Origin: an uncultured Actinomycetes bacterium
Lineage (GTDB): Bacteria > Actinomycetota > Actinomycetes > Nanopelagicales > Nanopelagicaceae
Direction of reading: 5' to 3'
Assembly: GCA_903922325.1 (NCBI GenBank)
Contig: CAIXTG010000033.1
Location: forward strand, 1-7,116
Length of the DNA stretch: 7,116 bases
The translations under genes and the position numbers were made by a program. Shown here in pieces: positions 1 to 6,052 of this stretch. The notes beneath the pieces were generated by a model. It made no database searches. It saw only the letters and a list, made by a program, of their open reading frames with translations, and was not told the origin of the DNA. Within the stretch, counting starts at the first letter, position 1. Every line of letters begins with the position of its first letter.

Positions 1-702
1 AACATTTCGGTTGGCATCGATATAGAAAACTTTATTAACAACGGTTTCAATTAGGGCAACATCGTGAGAAATAACGACAAGGCCACCGGAATACTTTGTT
101 AAGTAGTCGCGCAACCAGTTGATTGATTCGGCATCTAAGTGGTTTGTTGGCTCATCGAGCAGCAGGGTTTCGGCGCCACTAAAAAGAATGCGAGCAAGTT
201 CAATACGGCGGCGTTGACCACCAGATAATGTGGCAAGTTCATGATCGAAAACCGCTTGGGTAACGCCGAGGGAAGTTGCAATTGCTTCGGCTTCGGCTGT
301 TGCGGCATAGCCACCAGCTGCACTGAATTCATGTTCAACACGTGTGTAGCGATCCATCGCTTTTTCAAGTGCTTCGCCTTCGGAAGTTGCCATCTCTTCT
401 TCGACAACGCGCATACGGTGTGAAATTTGATCAAGGTTTCGAGCAGACAAGATGCGCTCGATAACACTGCCAGTTTCTTCGCCAACACGGGGATCTTGGG
501 GCAGATAACCGATTTTGCCAGTGCGGTTTACGGCGCCACCGGCTGGCATATTTTCACCAGCTAATACTTTGGCCAGAGTTGATTTGCCAGCACCGTTGCG
601 ACCAACGAAACCGATGCGATCGCCATTGTTAATTCGCACGGTTACGCCCTTAACTAGCAGACGTGCGCCCGCGCGTAGTTCAAGGGCTTGAGTTGAAATC
701 AC
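1..702 (-). CDS. ABC-F family ATPase, N-terminal part (C-terminus beyond left edge)
   Basis: Soluble ABC-F protein; the family acts on the ribosome (translation factors such as EttA, or antibiotic-resistance proteins) and has no membrane domain. The 234 visible codons cover the first ATPase domain: Walker A GRNGAGKS at residues 34-41, Q-loop glutamine Q69 in GYLPQDPR, a charged helical stretch at about 85-150 where ABC-F proteins carry the arm, signature LSGGQ at 159-163, Walker B LLLDEP at 180-185 followed by TNHLD, and switch histidine H213 in ISHD. The second ATPase domain is off the window. I chose the GTG at 700-702, which gives MISTQALELRAG; no ATG lies just upstream in frame. It starts 19 bp after the topoisomerase gene, with no clear Shine-Dalgarno but a TAGACT box 5 bp upstream. 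The N-terminus resembles the Uup/Rv1473-like actinobacterial branch, but which branch it is, and whether it confers resistance, cannot be settled from half a protein. Confidence 0.96.
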   Translation of the reverse strand, partial: MISTQALELRAGARLLVKGVTVRINNGDRIGFVGRNGAGKSTLAKVLAGENMPAGGAVNRTGKIGYLPQDPRVGEETGSVIERILSARNLDQISHRMRVVEEEMATSEGEALEKAMDRYTRVEHEFSAAGGYAATAEAEAIATSLGVTQAVFDHELATLSGGQRRRIELARILFSGAETLLLDEPTNHLDAESINWLRDYLTKYSGGLVVISHDVALIETVVNKVFYIDANRNV

Positions 703-721
703 GTCGCAGTCTAACTGAAGT
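703..721 (-). promoter_or_regulatory. possible internal leaderless promoter for the ABC-F gene
   Basis: In the 19-bp gap the minus strand reads TAGACT (713 to 708), then five bases, then the GTG start. It fits the TANNNT -10 pattern of leaderless actinobacterial genes, and no AGGAGG-like site is present. The spacing is one base shorter than ideal. Co-transcription with the upstream genes is equally possible. Confidence 0.3.
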
Positions 722-2254
722 TTAGGCGGCTGTTATACGAGATTTACGAGGGGTAGCAAATGCTTTGCCGACCTCGGTTAACTCGAGTGAAACCTGAGCT
801 TTAATGGTCTCTTCTGACTTTAATAGCGCTGTTAATTCAGCAATTGTCTTCTTGAGTTCCTTGCTTTCAGTTTCTAATTCAATTTTGCTCATCTTGGTTA
901 GACGACGAAGTGGCATATCAAGAATATATGTGACCTGTTCATCATTTAACTTGAAATCTTTCATCAACTTCTCTTTTGCTGTTGCCGCATCATCACTGCC
1001 GCGAATGATCTTAATTACCTTATCGATATCGATAATTGCCTTAAGCAAGCCATCGACCAGAGTTAATCGTGAGTTGGCCTTAGCTTTGCGGAACTCGGAA
1101 CGACGACGTACAACTTCTATACGGTGCTCGATAAATACTTCGAGCAACTTTTTTAGACCCAGAGTTTGTGGGCGACCATTTACAAGGGCAACCGCATTAA
1201 TTGCAAATGCATCTTCCATTGGAGTTAACTTAAATAGTTGCTCAAGTACTTTTTCAGGTTCAAAACCATTTTTGATTTCGATAACCACGTTAGTACCAGT
1301 CTGACCATCAGTTAAATCGATGATGTCTGAGATACCTTGAATCTTCTTGGCTTTGGCCAGGTCGGCGATACGTTCAACAACTTTTTCAGGCCCGATATTA
1401 AAAGGTAGTTCCTTAATGGTGATACCCATCTTGCGGGTAGTCACCTTGCTAATTTCAACGCTTGCGCGAACTTTTACTGAACCTTTGCCAGTTTCGTAAG
1501 CATCTTGAATTCCTTCGATGCCGACAATTTCGCCACCAGTAGGAAAATCTGGGCCAGGAACAAACTTCATTAGCTGCTTAAGTGTTGCCTTTGGGTTTTC
1601 AATTAAATATTTAGTTGCCGCGATTACTTCACCTAAGTTATGTGGCGCCATATTCGTAGCCATACCAACTGCAATACCTGAACCGCCGTTAACTAAAAGG
1701 TTTGGGTAGGCCGCAGGCAGAACCAGTGGCTCTTGTAATTGACCGTCGTAGTTAGGGCCAAAATCAACGGTATCTTCATCGGTCTCAGCAACCATCGCCA
1801 TTGCCGCACTACCTAAACGAGATTCGGTGTAACGCATTGCAGCTGGGCCAGAATCTAGGGAACCAAAGTTTCCGTGACCATCGATAAGCGGCAAACGCAT
1901 TGAGAAACTTTGCGCCATGCGAACTAGTGCGTCATAAATTGCGCTGTCACCGTGTGGGTGCAACTTACCCATTACTTCACCAACTACACGAGCACTCTTT
2001 ACGTGACCGCGCTCAGGGCGCAAACCCATTTCAGACATCTGGTGCAAGATGCGACGGTGAACTGGCTTTAAACCATCGCGAGCATCAGGAAGCGCGCGCG
2101 AATAAATTACCGAATATGCGTATTCGAGAAATGATTCTGACATTTCAGATGAAACATCAACGTCAACAATCTTGCCGGGATACTCGCCAGCTTTAGGACC
2201 AACTGGTTTTTTCGATTTTGCGGCGCTCTTAGAGGGTGTCTTTGCCGTAGCCAT
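722..2254 (-). CDS. parC: Type IIA topoisomerase subunit A (ParC/GyrA-like), lacking the C-terminal beta-pinwheel domain
   Basis: DNA-cleaving subunit of a topoisomerase IV/gyrase; it would pair with a ParE/GyrB ATPase encoded elsewhere. Residues are numbered from the ATG at 2252-2254 (510 aa). Seen: ARDGLKPVHRRIL near 59-70; the quinolone-pocket helix with HPHGDS ending at Ser104 and Asp108 four residues on; GHGNFGS near 126-132; catalytic Tyr142 in AAMRYTESRL; the tower region; and the coiled coil and C-gate to about residue 490. The protein ends at TPRKSRITAA, just where the C-terminal domain would begin, so its length matches only the breakage-reunion core (about 520 residues in E. coli GyrA, against more than 800 for full proteins). 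No GyrA-box is present. The first 21 residues form a lysine-rich tail without acidic residues. An ATG 75 bp further upstream would overlap the kinase gene and add an unlikely leader, so it was not used. parC is preferred over gyrA because no pinwheel is present and actinobacteria often have a second A subunit. Confidence 0.92.
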   Translation of the reverse strand: MATAKTPSKSAAKSKKPVGPKAGEYPGKIVDVDVSSEMSESFLEYAYSVIYSRALPDARDGLKPVHRRILHQMSEMGLRPERGHVKSARVVGEVMGKLHPHGDSAIYDALVRMAQSFSMRLPLIDGHGNFGSLDSGPAAMRYTESRLGSAAMAMVAETDEDTVDFGPNYDGQLQEPLVLPAAYPNLLVNGGSGIAVGMATNMAPHNLGEVIAATKYLIENPKATLKQLMKFVPGPDFPTGGEIVGIEGIQDAYETGKGSVKVRASVEISKVTTRKMGITIKELPFNIGPEKVVERIADLAKAKKIQGISDIIDLTDGQTGTNVVIEIKNGFEPEKVLEQLFKLTPMEDAFAINAVALVNGRPQTLGLKKLLEVFIEHRIEVVRRRSEFRKAKANSRLTLVDGLLKAIIDIDKVIKIIRGSDDAATAKEKLMKDFKLNDEQVTYILDMPLRRLTKMSKIELETESKELKKTIAELTALLKSEETIKAQVSLELTEVGKAFATPRKSRITAA

Positions 2255-2280
2255 GGCGGTGATTCTGCCAATAAGTTGGG

Positions 2281-3174
2281 CTAAACCTGTGCATCTAGGG
2301 CTGGGCGCGCCCCCACGATTGCAACACACTTGGCAGCAATGGTCAGAGCGGCACCTAATGATTGCGTGAAATCAAGGCCGGCTTGATCGGCAGCGATAAA
2401 TCCTGCAGCAAAACTATCGCCCGCACCTGTTGTATCAATTACTTGAGCGGAAATTGCCGGCAATGAAATTGATTCAGCACCACGATTAGCTGCAATGACG
2501 CCGCTTGATCCACGTTTGACCACGATGGTGGGACAGATCTGCAATAAATCTGCAATTGCTAACTCAAGTTCAGTAGTTGACGATAAATATTTTGCTTCAT
2601 CTTCATTGAGCAATAAGCAATGCACTTGGTTAATCCAGGCCCGAATTTCAGCGATTGGCACTCCGGCCATGCCGCCGACTGTTGCAGGGTCTAAATAGAT
2701 CTTTAAACCAGCTGCTTTTATTTTTCCAATCATCTGCAGAATTCCGGGGCGTGATTTCGGATCAAGTAGGGCGTAACCAGAAATGTAGGCCGCATTGAAA
2801 GAAATGAGTTCAGGTAGATCAGCCAAAGTTAAACCGCTATTTGCACCATTGTCCGGAAACATGCTGCGTTCGCCATCTTTATCGACGATGACAACCACAA
2901 TTCCGGTAGGTGCGCCATGAACATCAATTTCAGAGTAAGTAACACCTAGACGATCGAATTCGCTGCGCACGGCAACGCCAGCAGCATCTTTGCCAATGCG
3001 CGCCAACATATGACTTTGTGCGCCTGCGATACGTAGCCAAGCAGCAACATTGCCTCCGGCGCCTCCGCCATGAGTAGATACTTTGGCAGCAGTGTCACTG
3101 CCGTAATTGATATCGCTAGAAATAACTGCAACTACATCGAGGTTTACTTCACCAATGCAGAGTATTTTCGACAT
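2281..3174 (-). CDS. psuK: PfkB-family carbohydrate/nucleoside kinase, probable pseudouridine kinase
   Basis: Cytoplasmic ATP-dependent kinase of the ribokinase (PfkB) superfamily, 297 aa, a normal length. Seen: the N-terminal PfkB signature region with glycine-rich GGGAGGNVAAW at 37-46; LNEDEAKYL at 189-197; VKRG at 219-222, typical of the nucleotide-binding half; and the C-terminal signature DTTGAGDSFAAGF at 247-259, with Asp253 as the expected catalytic base and GAGD forming the anion hole. Substrate specificity cannot be read from these motifs. It is inferred from psuG lying 15 bp upstream on the same strand, the classic PsuK-PsuG pair in which pseudouridine is phosphorylated before its C-glycosidic bond is cleaved. 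Ribokinase or another nucleoside kinase are alternatives. The start at MSKILCIGEVNLD fits the family; only a weak purine run (AAATAAAG) precedes it, so translational coupling to psuG is likely. Confidence 0.88.
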   Translation of the reverse strand: MSKILCIGEVNLDVVAVISSDINYGSDTAAKVSTHGGGAGGNVAAWLRIAGAQSHMLARIGKDAAGVAVRSEFDRLGVTYSEIDVHGAPTGIVVVIVDKDGERSMFPDNGANSGLTLADLPELISFNAAYISGYALLDPKSRPGILQMIGKIKAAGLKIYLDPATVGGMAGVPIAEIRAWINQVHCLLLNEDEAKYLSSTTELELAIADLLQICPTIVVKRGSSGVIAANRGAESISLPAISAQVIDTTGAGDSFAAGFIAADQAGLDFTQSLGAALTIAAKCVAIVGARPALDAQV

Positions 3175-3189
3175 CTTTATTTACTATCG

Positions 3190-4092
3190 CTAGTTACTGG
3201 CAACAGCAATATCAGCGGCAAGCGCGCTATTTGATTTAATGATTTCAATATTTACCGAAAGAGATTCACCCTCGGAAGTAGTGTGGAAATGCTCAAGTAA
3301 GAACGGCGTGACATCTTTACCAATAATGTAAGCAGCTTCAGCCTTTGCTAAGCCAGTAGCTAAAATTTGATCATGCTTTGCGCGGTTCATCTCTTTGGCA
3401 ACTGGGTTAGCAACTAGAAGGGCTGCGTTATTAGTGCCAACTGATTCGCGAGCTTTAATAACTGCTGCAATGTCTGCCGCTGATTCAACGCGATGTTCGA
3501 TGGTGAAACCTGAATCAGTTAAATAGAAACCAGGGAACGCGTTTGTTTTATATCCAACTAACCCAATTGCTAGCGTTTCTAGCCGTTCAAGCGTTGCACC
3601 AACATCGAGAATAGATTTTACGCCGGCACAAACCACGGTGATATCTAGGGTTGAGAGCGCAGTTAAGTCGGCAGATTCGTCGAATGATTCGTTAGCGCCA
3701 CGGTGTACGCCACCTAAACCGCCAGTTGCAAATACTTTAATGCCAGCTTGCGCAGCTAAGTGAGCAGTGGCCGCAACAGTGGTTGCAGCTGATTTCTTAC
3801 TCGCAACTAAAACAGCTAAATCGCGACTAGATGCTTTGCTGATGTCATCGCGGTTAGCGATAGCAACTAGTTGATCGTCAGTTAATCCGATATGAACTAT
3901 GCCATCAAGAATTGCAATTGTGGCTGGTGTTGCACCATGTTCGCGCACGATTGCTTCAACATCGCGGGCCACATTCAAATTTGATGGGCGCGGTAATCCG
4001 TGGCTGATAATCGTTGATTCGAGGGCAACTATCGGCGAATTACTCGCTAGCGCAGCTGCAACCTCGGGCGAAAAGACAAGTGCGGATTTCAT
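3190..4092 (-). CDS. psuG: Pseudouridine-5'-phosphate glycosidase
   Basis: Cleaves the C-C glycosidic bond of pseudouridine 5'-phosphate, reversibly, to give uracil and ribose 5-phosphate. The 300-aa product has the expected full length and the family hallmarks: VALESTIISHG at 22-32 with Glu25; Lys86 in ISKASSRDL; FATGGLGGVHRGA at 121-133; Asp142 in ESADLTALS, expected metal ligand; and CAGVKSILDVGATLE at 155-169 with Lys159, expected to form the covalent adduct with C1'. These four residues keep a constant 6-7 residue offset from the E31/K93/D149/K166 set I recall for the E. coli enzyme. It is the first gene of the leftward run psuG-kinase-topoisomerase-ABC-F. Its ATG is 16 bp from the divergent phosphodiesterase gene. 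An AAGG about 7 bases upstream could act as Shine-Dalgarno, but the TAAGGT box spanning it fits a leaderless start better. Confidence 0.97.
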   Translation of the reverse strand: MKSALVFSPEVAAALASNSPIVALESTIISHGLPRPSNLNVARDVEAIVREHGATPATIAILDGIVHIGLTDDQLVAIANRDDISKASSRDLAVLVASKKSAATTVAATAHLAAQAGIKVFATGGLGGVHRGANESFDESADLTALSTLDITVVCAGVKSILDVGATLERLETLAIGLVGYKTNAFPGFYLTDSGFTIEHRVESAADIAAVIKARESVGTNNAALLVANPVAKEMNRAKHDQILATGLAKAEAAYIIGKDVTPFLLEHFHTTSEGESLSVNIEIIKSNSALAADIAVASN

Positions 4093-4108
4093 GCCCTAAC
4101 CTTAACGC
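4093..4108. promoter_or_regulatory. compact bidirectional promoter with overlapping -10 boxes, predicted leaderless both ways
   Basis: The whole gap between two divergent start codons is 16 bp. Forward: TAACCT at 4097-4102, six bases, then ATG at 4109; an AAGACA at 4073-4078, 18 bp upstream of the box, matches the -35 consensus at four of six positions and lies inside psuG. Reverse: TAAGGT (4104 down to 4099), six bases, then the psuG ATG at 4092; its -35 is weak. The boxes share four base pairs, so only one direction could be occupied at a time. Start sites would sit at the A of each ATG. This is a motif reading, not a measured promoter. Confidence 0.55.
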
Positions 4109-5215
4109 ATGCATCTTCACCAAATCTTGCCGGCCATTGTTGCCGGGCTCGGGGTATTAGATGCGCGTGATGAAATTACAGCTGGTGAATCACCGAGTGG
4201 CCGCGAAGTACTTTTCTTAATTGATGGTTTAGGCGATGAGGTAATCGATAAGTACGCCGAATACATTCCGACACTTTCAACTTTTACTCGAAGCGGGCGA
4301 GTGCAAACTGCGTTTCCGTCAACTACGGCTACCTCACTTGCGACACTTACTACCGGAACTTTGCCAGGTGCTCACGGAATGCTTGGTTACACAGTGCGAG
4401 TACCACGTAGCAATGGTCGAATTCTAAATGCGCTGAAATGGGATGATCGGGTTGATCCAACATATTGGCAACCTGTCCCGACTTTGTTTGAGCGAGCAAC
4501 AGCTGCAGGTGTAAATGTTTCACACGTTGCAGCTAAGCGTTATGAAAATACTGGATTCACGCAAGCTGTTTTTCGCGGGGCGACTTATCGTGGCGCAAAT
4601 GTAGTTGAAGATTTAGTTGCTCAAACAAAATTAGCGTTGGCTAAATCACCAGCGCTGGTTTATCTCTATATGAATGATCTTGATTCTGCGGGCCACAACG
4701 ACGGCGTTGGTTCTGATAAATGGTTAGCCGCGTTAACGATGCTCGATCACATGGCGAAGCAATTGATTATCGAGCTTCCGAAAGGCACCCGCATTTGGCT
4801 AACTGCTGACCACGGCATGGTTAATGTCGAAGAAAAAATTGTGATGGGTCGCGATAATCAATTACTAACTGGCATTGCCACAATTGCGGGGGAGCCTCGT
4901 GCTCGCCATTTATATCTAGATGCCGCTCTTGATTCAGAAGCCGCGCGCAATGAAGTTAAATCTCGGTGGGAAGAATTTCTGGGCGATCGCGCCGATATCT
5001 ATACCCGTGAGGACGCACTAACTGCTGGATTATTCGGCCCAGACCCCAGCGCTGATACTTTCGATCGCATGGGCGAGATTATTGCGATTGCTAAAGGTGG
5101 CTTAATTTTAATTGAAGAAGAGCGGGAAAGCTTAGAGAGCTCAATGGTTGGTCATCATGGCGCACTGACTGAAATCGAGAATTACGTGCCGTTATTGCAA
5201 AAGACGATTTGTTAA
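4109..5215 (+). CDS. Alkaline-phosphatase-superfamily protein, nucleotide pyrophosphatase/phosphodiesterase (NPP) type
   Basis: Predicted metal-dependent phosphodiesterase/phosphatase of the type I phosphodiesterase family, 368 aa, with no signal peptide or membrane segment, so probably cytoplasmic. All expected active-site positions can be placed: Asp39 in LIDGLGDE; nucleophile Thr73 in FPSTTATS (aligned with FPTKTFPN of NPP enzymes); Asp192 and His196 in DLDSAGH; Asp234 and His235 in TADHGM; and His350 in GHHGAL. This fits a two-zinc-site catalyst. The natural substrate is unknown; diversity in the family allows nucleotides, dinucleotides or phosphonates. It diverges from psuG and converges on sepH, with stop codons overlapping by four bases. 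A homologue next to sepH is, as far as I recall, common in actinobacteria, but a link to division is unproven. The start has no Shine-Dalgarno and fits a leaderless mRNA. Confidence 0.88.
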   Translation: MHLHQILPAIVAGLGVLDARDEITAGESPSGREVLFLIDGLGDEVIDKYAEYIPTLSTFTRSGRVQTAFPSTTATSLATLTTGTLPGAHGMLGYTVRVPRSNGRILNALKWDDRVDPTYWQPVPTLFERATAAGVNVSHVAAKRYENTGFTQAVFRGATYRGANVVEDLVAQTKLALAKSPALVYLYMNDLDSAGHNDGVGSDKWLAALTMLDHMAKQLIIELPKGTRIWLTADHGMVNVEEKIVMGRDNQLLTGIATIAGEPRARHLYLDAALDSEAARNEVKSRWEEFLGDRADIYTREDALTAGLFGPDPSADTFDRMGEIIAIAKGGLILIEEERESLESSMVGHHGALTEIENYVPLLQKTIC

Positions 5216-5988
5216 TCTTCGTCTTTCTTCTGGCCAAACATAATTTCATCCCAACTTGGCACCTTTGCGCGACCTTGCACACCATCTTTAGCTGATTCAG
5301 TATCAGTATCGGTGCGGATTGAAACTAAGCGTGGTGTTTCGCGCACAGGTTCAGTGCTGCGTGGGTTGCGATCAACTTGTTCGGTATAAATCAAACCTGG
5401 CTCAAGTGGTGCACGGGGTGCTGGAGTTTCTTCACCAAGTAACCAACGAGCATTGTCATCGAGTGCGTTTAGCGCGCGACGAGTTGGATCGTATTCCCAT
5501 TGCCCGGTGCCATGACCATCAGAAGTTGGATAAGAAACTTGAATAATCCAGATACCGGTTTCAATTCGCCAGCAGTTGTAATTAATTTGCGTTATATCAA
5601 CACCGCGTGGTGCCAGTCGCAGAACAATTGCATCACCAAAATTAACTGGTTCGCGACCGGGTTCTTTGCGCACAATAACGGTGGCAACTTGGTCAATAAT
5701 AAATTGACGTTCCTGCAAGATTGGTCCGCTAAAGCGTTCTACTTTTTCAACTGTGATGTTTCCATCTTGGGCAATAGATTCTGGTGATTCACCAGTGCGC
5801 AAACGACGTTGAATTTCTTTAACTGAAATTGGTGCAGCTTCTTCATCTTGCACTGACATCAACCGCGGTTGATTAACAGTTGAACGCAAGGTGTCGCTAA
5901 TTCGAACGCTGAATTCTTTGCCTTCGCTATCGAGTAGAGATAGGTATAGGCCATCTTCAGACTTGCCGTTCACGCGCAGTTCGCTCAT
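5212..5988 (-). CDS. sepH: SepH, actinobacterial cell-division protein (DUF3071)
   Basis: SepH is an actinobacteria-specific partner of FtsZ that promotes Z-ring assembly. The 258-aa product shows the conserved N-terminal domain at about 1-100, including a helix-turn-helix-like segment at 54-94 (ISVKEIQRRLRTG followed by NITVEKVERFSGPILQER), the part known to contact FtsZ. A second conserved block follows at about 115-185 (WRIETGIWIIQVSY, then WEYDPTRRALNALDDNARWL). A proline- and charge-rich linker at 186-240 leads to the conserved terminal motif VPSWDEIMFG at 243-252. Many SepH proteins have a much longer linker; this one is compact. The HTH resembles a DNA-binding fold but in this family serves FtsZ interaction. 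Only a weak ribosome-binding site is seen; a TAGGCT box nine bases upstream could give an almost leaderless transcript. Its 3' end overlaps the convergent phosphodiesterase gene. Confidence 0.95.
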   Translation of the reverse strand: MSELRVNGKSEDGLYLSLLDSEGKEFSVRISDTLRSTVNQPRLMSVQDEEAAPISVKEIQRRLRTGESPESIAQDGNITVEKVERFSGPILQERQFIIDQVATVIVRKEPGREPVNFGDAIVLRLAPRGVDITQINYNCWRIETGIWIIQVSYPTSDGHGTGQWEYDPTRRALNALDDNARWLLGEETPAPRAPLEPGLIYTEQVDRNPRSTEPVRETPRLVSIRTDTDTESAKDGVQGRAKVPSWDEIMFGQKKDED

Positions 5989-6052
5989 AGTTTTCAGAGC
6001 CTAACCGATGAGCCGTGAGATTAGCGGGATTTCAGGTGAGTAGAATGGCCTA
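5989..6052. promoter_or_regulatory. divergent promoter region between sepH and the inositol monophosphatase gene
   Basis: 64-bp gap between divergent starts. Rightward: TAGAAT at 6041-6046, six bases, then ATG at 6053, a strong leaderless-type -10; the best -35 candidate, GTGAGA at 6015-6020, has a long 20-bp spacer. Leftward: TAGGCT (6003 down to 5998), nine bases before the sepH ATG, which would leave a leader of about two or three bases. Neither start has a convincing Shine-Dalgarno. No clear operator repeat was seen. Confidence 0.5.

Noticed and set aside
135..488. 117-codon open frame on the minus strand
   Set aside because: It is in a different frame of the ABC-F gene, whose own frame shows Walker A, signature and Walker B motifs.
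1021..1034. Perfect 14-bp palindrome TATCGATATCGATA
   Set aside because: It encodes a repeated Ile-Asp in a conserved stretch of the topoisomerase core, so the codons explain it.
804..1304. 166-codon open frame on the plus strand
   Set aside because: It lies wholly antisense within the conserved topoisomerase core; the composition (runs of Ser, Arg, Ile) is typical of a reverse-frame shadow, and no domain is recognisable.
2255..2329. Upstream ATG extending the topoisomerase subunit by 25 residues (MCCNRGGAPSPRC...)
   Set aside because: It would overlap the end of the kinase gene by 49 bp, and the added residues do not resemble the family. The ATG at 2254 gives a natural start.
2281..5215. 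Defence or toxin-antitoxin system around the ABC-F, kinase and phosphodiesterase genes
   Set aside because: Each gene belongs to a housekeeping or catabolic family with intact standard motifs. There is no small toxin-like gene, no compositional break and no mobile-element signature.
5319..5787. Two overlapping plus-strand frames opposite sepH
   Set aside because: They are shadows of sepH coding DNA; sepH is supported by family-specific motifs at both ends.
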